Of a stretch of DNA of 64,000 nt, positions 21,470-30,433 are shown piece after piece. The translations under genes and the position numbers were made by a program. Origin of the DNA: Haemaphysalis longicornis (taxonomy: Eukaryota > Arthropoda > Arachnida > Ixodida > Ixodidae); NCBI GenBank assembly GCA_013339765.2, contig CM023454.1:146077949-146141948 (forward strand), read 5' to 3'. Position 1 is the stretch's first letter, and every line of letters starts with the position of its first letter. The notes beneath the pieces are model-generated. The model searched no databases, was not told the DNA's origin, and saw only the letters and a list, made by a program, of their open reading frames with translations.

Positions 21470-21785
21470 AAGAGTCAACATGCCCTCTTGTTGGCGGTAT
21501 AGATAATGAGGGGGCGGTCTGGTTGGGACAGGTGGATAACAGCTTTACCAATGGCATATAGTTCCGCTTCTTCTTCTGAGTGAATTGTTTGTTGAGCACC
21601 GTCCAGTATGTGACAGCCCACGAGGTGCCTTTTCCCGCCGCGTCCGTGTATACATGGATTTGCTGAGGTTCTCTTTCCGGTTGCTTATTGAAATATTTAG
21701 CCCTGATGGCTCTGCGTTCTTCGTGTCTAGTGTCTTCCATATTACCGGGAATGGGTGCAATATTTAACTGCTATCTGTCTAGCGG
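21470..21785 (-). pseudogene. Old I-group LINE, RNase H N-terminal part (piece 3 of 3)
   Basis: Minus strand: IAPIPGNMEDTRHEERRAIR linker, RAKYFNKQ, then HVYTDAAG (first catalytic Asp) and, in another frame near 21500, LIIYTANKRAC where the family has IYTDSK, so the third acidic residue is lost. It corresponds to RAKYLDKRA...HVYTD in the LINE at 50500-55765. Upstream RT is absent. Confidence 0.8.
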
Positions 21786-21841
21786 CTACATCGTGCAGTA
21801 GCCGTGCACCGTTGCTTGGGAATCATAGCCGATCGATTGTA

Positions 21842-22025
21842 GGAGTTGCAGAGGGGAAGCGTTGCAGCGGGTGGCAGAAAGTTAGATGGGCAGATGAGAT
21901 CAAGAAGTTTGCGGAGATAAATTGGTCGCAGTTAGCACAGGACCGGGGTAATCGGAGATAAATGGGAGAGGCCTTTGCCCTCCAGTGGGCGTAGATAGGC
22001 TGGTGATGATGATTATGATGATGAT
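21842..22025 (+). mobile_element. RTE-type LINE 3' end with (ATG)n tail
   Basis: Short 5'-truncated copy: the end of the RT C-terminal region (WADEIKKFAEINWSQLAQDR), then GTGGGCGTAGATAGGCTG and a GATGAT tail. A possible short TSD is GATTGTA at 21835-21841 and 22026-22032. Same family as 25836-26007, which lies on the other strand. Confidence 0.75.
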
Positions 22026-22032
22026 GATTGTA

Positions 22033-22486
22033 TGGCGAACGTTATATTTGAAATATTAAAAAACTTATCGCAATATGAGAAGTTGGTGCACGTAAGAAGT
22101 GGTTCACGGCAGTGAATCGGACGTGGCACTAATTGTTAAATTATTCAGTCGAAGGCTGAGCTCGTAGTCAAGATATTCGCGGCCGCGAAAACGGAAGATG
22201 GCCCTTTGATCAAATGTTAACCCTTTTGCTGGGGTTTTGCATAGTGATTGCATGCGAAATATAAAATCCCGATGCACACTCGCCAGTGAGAATGAGTGGC
22301 TGAACCGCAGCATAAATCCCGCTTTTCCTAGCTGTTTCCTAGATGAATGCGATTGCCTAAAAACCGCTTGTCGAGATTCTGATGCATGTTCAAGGCACCC
22401 GGGGGCTGTGAAAAATTTTGTTGCCCTTCACCAGCAGCTCGAGTCCCAAAATTTGTGTTTTATTTCCGACCTTAATTTCTGTGCAG
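22033..22486. other. Unassigned; likely intronic
   Basis: No repeat recognised. The last 40 bases before 22487 are pyrimidine-rich and end CTGTGCAG, a good splice acceptor. Confidence 0.4.
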
Positions 22487-22634
22487 ATTGATTGGCCAGC
22501 AAATGCACACGGACACTCACGGCATAAGAGCTGCAATCTGGAATTCTAGCAGCAAAGGATTTAGGCATTACGGTATGCTGAATTTCGGGAACATTGAAGT
22601 CTACGACAAGAATGGCGACCTACGGTACCTGACG
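22487..22634 (+). CDS. Candidate host exon 1, unknown protein
   Basis: Open from the acceptor CTTAATTTCTGTGCAG (ending 22486) to a GC-type donor, ACG then GCAAGTAAC at 22635. The exon is 148 nt: one base completing a codon, then 49 codons, ending in phase 0. The translation includes GIRAAIWNSSSKGFRHYG and FGNIEVYDKNGDLRYLT, with normal globular composition unlike the repeat-derived frames nearby. A stop (TAA, 22644) follows a few codons past the donor, so splicing is required. I do not recognise the family. It could pair with the exon at 56371, which starts in phase 0 on the same strand. Confidence 0.5.
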
Positions 22635-24275
22635 GCAAGTAACTAAATAACCTTTCCTCTACACCTCATAAATCTCAAAAAACAATGCGGTGGGGTAATC
22701 GGCTTTCGCGCGTTCCCTTCAAGGCGTACTGACACGAAATTTTCGTGTTATGTTCTTTGCGCCGTTGCCGTTGCCTACCAGCCCACCAATCATAGAATGG
22801 CACATTAGATGGTCGGTCGCAGCAGAAATAACTACTTAGAGCCTCGCTTCTTGTTGACTGTTTCGGTTTGGACAAAACGAACACCGAGGCGGCTGCCATG
22901 ACAGGGGGCCCTCGTGACGTCACCGTTCTAGTCGCGCCACTGCCGGTCTGGACGCACGCGCCAGGTGTGCATGGCGTCGTGCTAATGGGTTCCCCTTCTG
23001 GGCCTTCTGGTGCCCGCAATGATTAAAGTGCATTTAAAATATATTATAGTGAACGTTTACTGTTGAAACTTGCTGGGAGATGTCTCCATATACAAGGAAG
23101 CATATTACATAGTTATATCAGCTTTGTAATTTTCTGGAAGTACTCCTTTACCTACGACTTTTTGGTAGTGCGCGCTTCACTCAATCTCTGCCTGGCTTGC
23201 AAGATCATTTCGACGGAAGGGTTCTTACCAGTTGCGGGTGGCTGGGCTGACCAACTAGCTCCCAAAGCCAAGAAATCGCCGTACGCGCGATGCACGTAAG
23301 CTCGCAAGTTTTCTGCGAACCGCCCCGTAGAGTGGCGTAAAATAACAATCTGTTAATGCAAAATCGTCAGAGTGAAATTTCCGAGTGAAAGGCCAGCTAC
23401 GCCACAGTGCTGCTGTGATTGCAGCGCGGCTGTGTGATCCAAAAGCTCGCCACAGTGCATGCTGAAATCACAGGTCCAACCATAATAGTCATCATTTTTA
23501 CTTCACGTCTACAGGCGTACCTAAGCAAACCACCATCGTGGTCTCCATCTGCCGCGTACTGTTAAAAGACATTTTCTCCTATTTTAACCCATGCTTTTGC
23601 GGCGACGTGTTCCCAAAATATAACACAGCTGGACTCTTCTCGTGAATCTTCCCAAATAGCAGCCTTAGTCTTCAGATTACATTTCTCCGATTCAAATTAC
23701 ATTTCATCGCCGTGTTCTCCCGCACAGGAGGCGTGTGACCAGGCGTCGCGACAAACTCCACCGGGCCACTGCGCGCTCGGTATATCGCTCCGCGATGGTG
23801 CGCTAGGTGAACTGATACTGGACAGAGCCGATGCCGCTACCAGGTAAGGGGCAACCCGGCTGGATTCCAGCTGGGTTCAGACCTCTCACGGGGCTTTGTA
23901 TGCAATTCGGTGCGTCTGCTTCATGGGGCCTTTCCCAATATTAAGTGCAGAGCACTTTAGGGGCTCGCCTTGACGTCGTAGCTCGCTCGCTGGCGTTCCG
24001 TCATAGCAGCTGTCTTCGCCAACGTTGGTCGTCGCAACGTCCCACAGAGGCTTCGAAAGCCGAGCGGTTTATATAATCATAAGCGTTCGAAACTCGTGAA
24101 CCGCTGGCGCTTGTCATACATCTCCCCGTTGTTTAGCGCAAAGAAAACTGTAGGCACATTTGAGGTAAAATATACGTAATTAACCGGCAGCGCCCGCGTT
24201 CATTTAGTTAGGAACTCTCGTTTTGTTGGTTTTTAAGATAGCAACCGGAAAAAAGTGGCAGTATAGAGCCGGCAC
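22635..24275. other. Unassigned, probably intronic
   Basis: No clear TE or gene. An open frame ending at 23299 (GFLPVAGGWADQLAPK) has a possible acceptor (CTTGCAAG, ending about 23202) and donor (CACGTAAGC), but this is weak. A CCAGGTAAGG donor-like site at 23839 has no matching open exon that I can defend. Confidence 0.35.
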
Positions 24276-24490
24276 ATGCGGGAGGAAAAGAAAAGCACAA
24301 AAAGAACAGGAACTCCCGCTTGCGCATTTTCAGGCAGGGGGCGCACGAGCACTACGGAGGAGGGAAATTTGAAATGCGTCGAATTCATCCGGAGAGGGAT
24401 GACGCAGCGCGGCGAAGAGCGTGATGGGTGTTAAGAGTGAGCGGATAACGGCGCCACATGGTATTATGGCGAATCACTGTTCTGCACTTG
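24276..24490 (+). repeat. Fragment of the Ala/Arg-rich-ORF repeat family
   Basis: Shares ATGCGGGAGG, AAGCACAAAAAGAACAG, TTTCAGGCAGGGGGCGC, GGGAAATTTGAAATGCG, GTGAGCGGATAACGGCGC and TGGCGAATCA, in order, with 34861-35030. The ORF start of the other copy is missing here and the frame is broken. Confidence 0.8.
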
Positions 24491-24649
24491 TGACAGAGTG
24501 AAACGGCTTTAATTTTATGTGATGGTTGCGGCTTCTTGCAACTTCTGTTCGAGTGGAGGCTGCTCTATTCAGCGGAATGATGCAAAACAGCTTTGAGCGT
24601 TTCTCCCGGGCAAGGGCCACCTGCAGCGCCGTGCGTAATCGTGTGCCTG

Positions 24650-25277
24650 TTTCTATACTCCGTTTCATACATCAAGTGCAACGCTTTGAAGGCTACACAA
24701 GTAGTCCGCAAAGAAAGAAGTTGCAGCGCTCCGCGTGGTTTTGTAGCCGTGTGGTCTAACGCGTCACTCTGGAGAAAAGACGCTGAGTTTTGAAGTACAT
24801 GGGTTCGAAACCGCGTTCCGACGTTTCTTTTTATTTTTTATCACAACTTCTGCGAGTTCAATTCTGAATCTTATTTCGTTCCCAGTAACTTAAACACTAC
24901 GGGCATGCGGAAATGAACTGCACGTATGGGTTCATTGGATGCATACCGTGCTCATTTTTGCTCGACGCCATTTCTTCAACGCTGCCTCAAAGAGTAAACA
25001 AAAAACGGCGTTCAAGGTTGCGCGGAGAGTGAGAACCTGATACGAAAGCGACAAACATAAAATACAAACTCGCACATTTCGATCGTTTGTCCGGCAACAC
25101 GGACGTTTTTTGTCAAGCTGATGATAAATATTTATGCTTTAAGATTGCCGGCGAAGCATTTATTGTTTCTGGCTGACCGCAAGCAACCCACTACTTTTGG
25201 TCGCGGAAGCACACAGCGCAAACAAGAGCGCTAGCTTTGACAGCGTTGCACTTGATGTATGAAACGGAGTATAGAAA
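24650..25277. mobile_element. Short element with 36-bp perfect terminal inverted repeats
   Basis: The 36 bases at 24650-24685 (starting TTTCTATACTCCGTTTCATA) recur exactly in reverse complement at 25242-25277. The ends are 628 bp apart, a size typical of MITEs. Perfect ends suggest a fairly recent insertion or conversion. No transposase. It contains a tRNA-like sequence at 24735-24821. I could not identify a TSD, so the true ends may lie slightly outside these coordinates. Confidence 0.75.
24735..24821 (+). repeat. tRNA-like sequence with long variable arm
   Basis: TTGTAGCCGTGTGGTCTAAC (A box type) and GGGTTCGAAACCGCG (B box), with about 25 extra bases as in Leu/Ser tRNAs. Stems are imperfect. 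It lies inside an inverted-repeat element and is followed by a T-rich stretch, so probably tRNA-derived and not a gene. Confidence 0.45.
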
Positions 25278-25822
25278 CTCGGAAACGTAGAAGGACGCCA
25301 CACGGCGTTAGGAGGTCAATTGCGGGACTGTTTGTATAGAGGGTATTCACTGAAAAGTTTAGCTGTCAATTTCTTCGCTTGGAAACACTGGAAACGGCCG
25401 CGGACATGGCCGAAGCCCCACGGACACGGCGCGGCTTGTGCCCCGGTGCCCGTACGCCGAAGAAAAACAAAAACACCGGCGTGCTTGCGTCGTCTTCCCC
25501 GTTTCAACCCGATTCTCAACGGTGTTGTCAACAGAGATATGAATGACACTCACATTGGAGTCCGAAGCATTAATTTCGGTTCGGTGGGGTAGAGTATGGA
25601 ACGTCCAACACACATCATGTGCTTAGCACGGACAAGAACCGCCATCTCGCGGATCCCGACGTAACAAGTAACGGCGCGCTCACATAGTTGCCTGCATGCG
25701 GGCCTCGCCAGTGAATACAACCTATAGTGCGTCTAACAACTACAATACGAATGCGCCATGAGTAATGTCCAAGGCCCACCGGCGCTTAACCTATATTTGG
25801 CATAGCTCACTGCCACTTAATT
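25278..25822. other. Unassigned
   Basis: No gene or repeat recognised. Overlapping short frames on both strands look fortuitous. Confidence 0.35.
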
Positions 25823-25835
25823 TAAATTTGCTCTT

Positions 25836-26007
25836 CATCATCATCATCATCACCAGCCTATCTACGCCCACTGCAGGGCAAAGGCCTCTCCCATTATTCT
25901 CCAATTACCTTGGTCCTGTGCCAACTGTAACCAATTTATCCCCGCAAACTTCTTGATCTCATCTGCCCATCTAACTTTCTGCCGCCCCCTGCAACGCTTG
26001 CCTTCTC
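25836..26007 (-). mobile_element. RTE-type LINE 3' end, 13-bp TSD
   Basis: Minus-strand copy, 172 bp, with (ATG)n tail (CAT repeats at 25836-25850 on +), CAGCCTATCTACGCCCACTG and the C-terminal RT region. Flanked by TAAATTTGCTCTT at 25823-25835 and 26008-26020. A strongly 5'-truncated insertion of the family also present at 21842-22025. Confidence 0.88.
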
Positions 26008-26020
26008 TAAATTTGCTCTT

Positions 26021-26850
26021 ATTCGGTCATATATCCATCTTCTTATACGGACGAGCCCAAGCTCGTCCCGAATACAAACGCTAAATCGTAACGTTAAATT
26101 CCACGCCTGGGTCTCGAACTACTCAGCGGTAGGAACGAAAGTGGGCCGGACGTGCCTGCGTGTTGGAATAAAAATACCAGTTCCCTAAATTAACCGCATT
26201 GGCAAGGGCCGTGCAGGAGTTCACAGGTGAAAACGTGCGGCGAACACTTGAACAGTAGTGAATGGTAGCGATGCTGCAGACTTTATAGTCACTCCGAAGG
26301 TTGAGCTCAACCGTGGTGCACTCACGCTGAAGTTGTCAAGCGCCATGCATCGTGTGCTTCAACCTTCGGGTTCTTAGTCAGCGCCTCTCCGCTCTTTACG
26401 TCTTCCTCGCTATTCTCTCCCGTTTTTTTTCTTTTCTTCCCATGAGTTATATTGAGCTTCATTTCCGCGATTTTTTGCGATAGTATCATTTCCCCGATAC
26501 CATCCCGAATAAGCAAAATTGCAGTAGGAACAGTTTACAGACGAACATTCAGAAAACCTAAATTATCCTAAAGATAATTTAGGTTTTCCTGGGCAATATT
26601 TACCTGGGCAATATTTCTGAAAACTGAATGAAGAACCTACCCTCAAACAACACCCAACAACTCAGAAATTCTTGATAACGTATAAGCCACACCAGACTAG
26701 CGCACGTACCTCTGGCTTCTTTCCATTTCCATTTCCACGACACCAGTATCATTTCGATGGTAACAATAGTATCATTTCCACGATACCATTCCGAATAAGC
26801 AAAACTGCAGCAGGAAAGGCTTACAGACGAACATTCAGAACCTTTTTTTC
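26021..26850. other. Unassigned, with one hairpin
   Basis: No gene. An inverted repeat AAACCTAAATTATC / GATAATTTAGGTTT with a 5-base loop lies at about 26554-26586, followed by a short tandem ACCTGGGCAATATTT duplication (about 26590-26622). Confidence 0.5.
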
Positions 26851-27740
26851 TTTTTCACCTTCCTGTGACCTGCCCTTCCCCTGTTCTAAATTCTTGAGGT
26901 AACTCTCAGCTACCGATAAAGAATGGCCGCCGGATACCCAGCAACGAAGCTATTTCCATGGGGAGTAGCTTCAAAGAGCAAACGGAGCGCTTGCTCGCTG
27001 CTGGGTATCCGGCGGCCAGCCTCTTATCGGTAGCTGAGAGTAACCTCAAGAATTTAGCACAGGGGAAGGGCAGGTCACAGGAAGGTGAAAAAGTAGCAGT
27101 AATTCCATATCTGCACAACACCTCTCACCATCTCAAAAAGATTGCCAATCGGATGAACGTAAAGGTTGTTTTCTCTGCACCTAACAAATTGAACAAAATT
27201 TGCAAGTTGACTAACCCCTTCTGTAAAGCACCGTTTGGGTGTGTAAAAGGACATAGGAAGCCATGTCTTAAGTGCGCAGTCGGTGTGGTGTATGATGTTC
27301 CCCTTTCGTGTAGGAAGCGATATATAAGCCAAACCGGGCGATGTCTTAACGACCGGTTAGGCGAGCACAGACGGAATGTCAGCAAATACAGGGATGGCCA
27401 TTTGTCTGTTCACTGCCACGACTGCTGCTGCGTGCCACGGTTTGAGCAATGTGTGGTACGTTCGAAACATAAGGAACAAAATGTAAGAGAAATAGTGGAG
27501 GCAGATTTGATTAGTAAAGCGGGGTTCTCCTGTGTGAGCGTGCCCTCGCGGAGTTTGTAAGATAAGAGGCAACTTTTCTGCGCATGGCTGCAACACGTCA
27601 GCATTGGCGGTGAGAGGGGGAAGTGATGGCGGGTAGGCTGGGGATACATATATGTACGTGTGTGAACTAAAATTATTTGTAAGTTAGCGCTGTGTTCTGT
27701 GTTCCTCTCTCTGTCCTCGTTGTTTATGCGCTATGAATTC
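26851..27740 (+). mobile_element. Penelope-like element, 5' truncated with inverted 5' end
   Basis: A GIY-YIG endonuclease end without RT. The first ~94 bases (26851-26944) are the reverse complement of 26998-27092, with a ~53-base spacer. An inverted 5' repeat of element sequence is common for Penelope-like insertions. The 3' UTR contains TTAGCGCTGTGTTCTGTG and ends near a TTTATGCGCT motif; the 3' UTR of the second Penelope fragment (30127-30319) has an analogous GCGCTTGTGTAGTC...CGCGCTGTTTTATTAAA layout. Confidence 0.8.
26958..27560 (+). CDS. Penelope-like GIY-YIG endonuclease, C-terminal 200 residues
   Basis: One uninterrupted frame of 200 residues ending at the natural stop (27558-27560). 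The GIY-YIG nuclease nicks target DNA for the element's insertion. Visible motifs: CLKC, the GIY strand as GVVYDVPL, the YIG strand as RYISQTGR (Gly replaced by Ser), the catalytic-region Arg in CLNDRLGEHRRN, a Cys/His cluster (VHCHDCCC) and the Glu helix VREIVEADLI, ending AGFSCVSVPS. The ATG at 26958 lies in the inverted-repeat spacer and is probably not the ancestral start; the RT that should precede the domain is absent. Being open does not mean it is expressed. Confidence 0.8.
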   Translation: MGSSFKEQTERLLAAGYPAASLLSVAESNLKNLAQGKGRSQEGEKVAVIPYLHNTSHHLKKIANRMNVKVVFSAPNKLNKICKLTNPFCKAPFGCVKGHRKPCLKCAVGVVYDVPLSCRKRYISQTGRCLNDRLGEHRRNVSKYRDGHLSVHCHDCCCVPRFEQCVVRSKHKEQNVREIVEADLISKAGFSCVSVPSRSL

Positions 27741-27769
27741 GTCAAGTTCGTATTCTGCTGTGTATATTT

Positions 27770-27935
27770 TAAAGATCATCCGCGTTTAAGATTGCAGTTC
27801 TTCTTTCTTTTTCTTACCGCATTTTTCTGCTCTTTGTGTAGACTACGTGTATGTAAAATCCTCAAGCCCAGCTGCTATGGTCTCGGGAAGAGACTGGCAG
27901 TATTGTAAATAAATAAATAATAAAAATAAATAAAC
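27770..27935 (+). repeat. LINE 3' end with (TAAA)n tail
   Basis: CTGCTATGGTCTCGGGAAGAGACTGGCAGTATTG-like sequence (27875-27905) leading straight into TAAATAAATAAATAATAAAA, the usual form of an L2/CR1- or Jockey-like LINE tail. Clade uncertain. Confidence 0.55.
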
Positions 27936-28442
27936 ATAAGGCCATTGAAATGCCATGCCGCCGACGTCAACCACGACGCCATAACGATACTAAAACTCAC
28001 CTTTGTATCAGTCAAGGATCACCCACAACAGCTTCTCCATTCAAGTCTTGCGCGTGAGTGCAATATTCCTTGAATTTAAAAAGACCGCCAGGTGGCCAAA
28101 CTGAGTGGACGTGTATTCATATCGCTCTCGCTTCGAGATCGATATGAATACTTACCAGCTATATACCCGCTATCACCGCATACCATCCAAGATGAGCTGA
28201 GATCAGCAAAACTTGCACAACAAGCGTTTGCACTTCACCCTCGAAGCTGCAAGCTAAGCCTAACGTTCGTCGACCCCCCCACACACACACACATCGAAGA
28301 CGCAGCCGCCACGCCGTATCTGCGTTCGTCGCTGCAGCTCGCTTCTGCAGCGGCGCCTGCCGGTTTCGCCAACCACGTGGGTGCTCGCTCGGACCGATGC
28401 ACAACGCCTGCACCCAACACCCTTTGTGACACGCACCACGCC

Positions 28443-29790
28443 ATGGAATGCACCGTAGATGGTAAACCGATAAACTCAGCAACCTTATATCAACTTGGAT
28501 GGGTTCGCTTCCGCCGCCAAGCCAAAAAACCGAACCTCCAAGACGCCGGCCATCAGCTACCCTCAACCAAAGACCCCATGCACAGAACCCCGCCCGGCGA
28601 CCACGCCCGCAAGTGCAGACAACAGCCTGCAAAACCTCTGGCAGAAGGCGACATCAAAATCTTACTACGACCCAAGGCGTCCTGGACCTCCAAATCGTTG
28701 CTGCAGCATCCCTCACAGGCCTCGTCCAAAGGCAAGCAAACATCACCCACAACAACAAGGATCCACTCCGAATCAACCAGAAATCTAACTTCATCGTGAT
28801 CAGCACCCTGTCAGAAGAGCGAGCCAAACAATACCTCCAACTAACGACCCTTCAATACCAAGAAGCAACATACCTCCTCCCCAACCACATCCCCCCATCG
28901 TCCAACACTTGTGTTGGCGTCATATTCAATGCCCCAACAGAGGACGATGCAAGCACCATTCTCAGAACCCTGACTGACTATAACCCAGCGTTTCACATAC
29001 TGGATGCCAAAAGATTTCCCAACTCCTCATTAGTGCAAATACTCTTCAAAGGAAAAACGGGCAGCAATCGTAGGGCAGCGATCGTATGCTGCTACCCGTT
29101 CAAGAGGAAATACGAAACACGCCATCTACGCCTCCTCGCACCAAGTGCGGCTCCTCCACACCGACCGAAAACCGCCCTTTCAACCCTAACTACATACTCT
29201 ACGCAGACTCCCACTTCACCGGAGCATCGTGTTGTCCCCGCCGCTTCCCATCACGACGTCCCCCTCCCCCCCCCCAACCACCCATTGTCGCCCTAGACTC
29301 CCAGGCTGAACACCAAGGAAGACCCCAACCGTGTACAGTTGACGTACAGAGATGCCCTTGAAAATTCACCAAGCCGACCATCTCAAGGCAGAAGCGTGCA
29401 GGTGAGCCCCCACGGCTTTCCCGAACCCTTACTCAACAAACCTCTGAAAACACAACACTGAACAACTTAAACAAACCCACACCAAGCACCCTTCAAAGAA
29501 ATACAGGCCTTACGAGCTGAAATTCTCAAAGTGTGACAAGAAAACGGCCAGCTCAAAGAAACGAATCTCTTACTGAGACATCATCTACACTCATCCTCTG
29601 AAGAAGACATGCAACCAACAATCTTCTCACGAACCCTCCCACAAACAATCCCCACCACTCAAATGAAGGGCAACAACACAGATGGATAATTCTGCAGTGC
29701 CAGTAGATTTTTCTCAAGAACTACAAACACAACGACAAGAATACCTACAACGTCAGGACTCAGTCAAAGCAGCACAAGCCGCCATGCAAT
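28443..29790 (+). pseudogene. LINE ORF1 (gag-like), frameshifted
   Basis: ATG 28443 opens MECTVDGKPI. After a frame change near 28677 the conserved domain reads GVLDLQIVAAASLTGLV, KSNFIVISTLSEERAKQYL, NPAFHILDAKRF. A third frame near 29140 carries a decayed knuckle region, SHFTGASCCPRRF, with Tyr in Cys positions (YILYADSHF). The tail region is Gln/Thr-rich. The central domain matches the ORF1 of the LINE at 565-6428 (ILLRPK versus IVLRPR; ISTLSEERA versus ISTPNAERA). Confidence 0.8.
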
Positions 29791-29832
29791 AATGAAGAAC
29801 TACAGCACAATGAACTACTCACATGCATGAAA

Positions 29833-30319
29833 GAAGCTGTAGCAGGGTTGCATCAACCGGGCGGTGCATCAATGGGTGGTGCATCAACGACAGGTTAAGG
29901 GAGCATGCCAACACACTGAAGACCGGCACGGGCAGCATGCTTGCTCAAGACGTCAAAGCTTGCCGATGTACACTACAGTTCGACAAATGTAGTATCTTAC
30001 GAAGATACAACCGCCAGCACACGCGCGAAATCTGTGAAGCGTTTGCGATGCACAAGAGGGGAACCTCGTGTGTAAGCACACCTTCAGTAGCACTCCTGGA
30101 AAAAGAAATATCATACTTGTCAAGATAGCGTCTTCCATTGATTGTGACTTTCCCTCTGTTAGTAAATAACCTAATTCGTTCACTCATCATGCGCGCGGCT
30201 ACTCTTTGATAATATTTCGCCTATAGATTTCGTTCTTCGCTTTGAAATAAACAGTTGTTTGTCAGCGCTTGTGTAGTCTTCTCTTCCCTTTGTCCCGTGC
30301 TTCGCGCTGTTTTATTAAA
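29833..30319 (+). mobile_element. Penelope-like fragment in the LINE, 8-bp TSD
   Basis: GIY-YIG end: TGRCI...NDRLREHANTL, a CRCTLQFDKC region, REICEAFAMHKRGTSCVSTPS and a stop at about 30126, followed by a 3' UTR with GCGCTTGTGTAGTC and CGCGCTGTTTTATTAAA. Direct repeats GCATGAAA lie at 29825-29832 and 30320-30327. Near 29865 a ~15-base duplication of GGTGCATCAA-type sequence doubles the GRCIN motif, inactivating the fold. Confidence 0.75.
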
Positions 30320-30433
30320 GCATGAAATAACTTCTACCACAACGGCTAGCGATGCCAACACCCGACCCATCCGCCACTATCCCCCTACCAATAGAAATGC
30401 AAGCACATGCCGGCCTATAGAACCCACACTGCC

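Noticed and set aside
23063..23299. 78-residue frame ending with a possible donor
   Set aside because: The acceptor is weak, the frame has no domain, and the exon phases would have to fit between the two better candidates; not enough to call.
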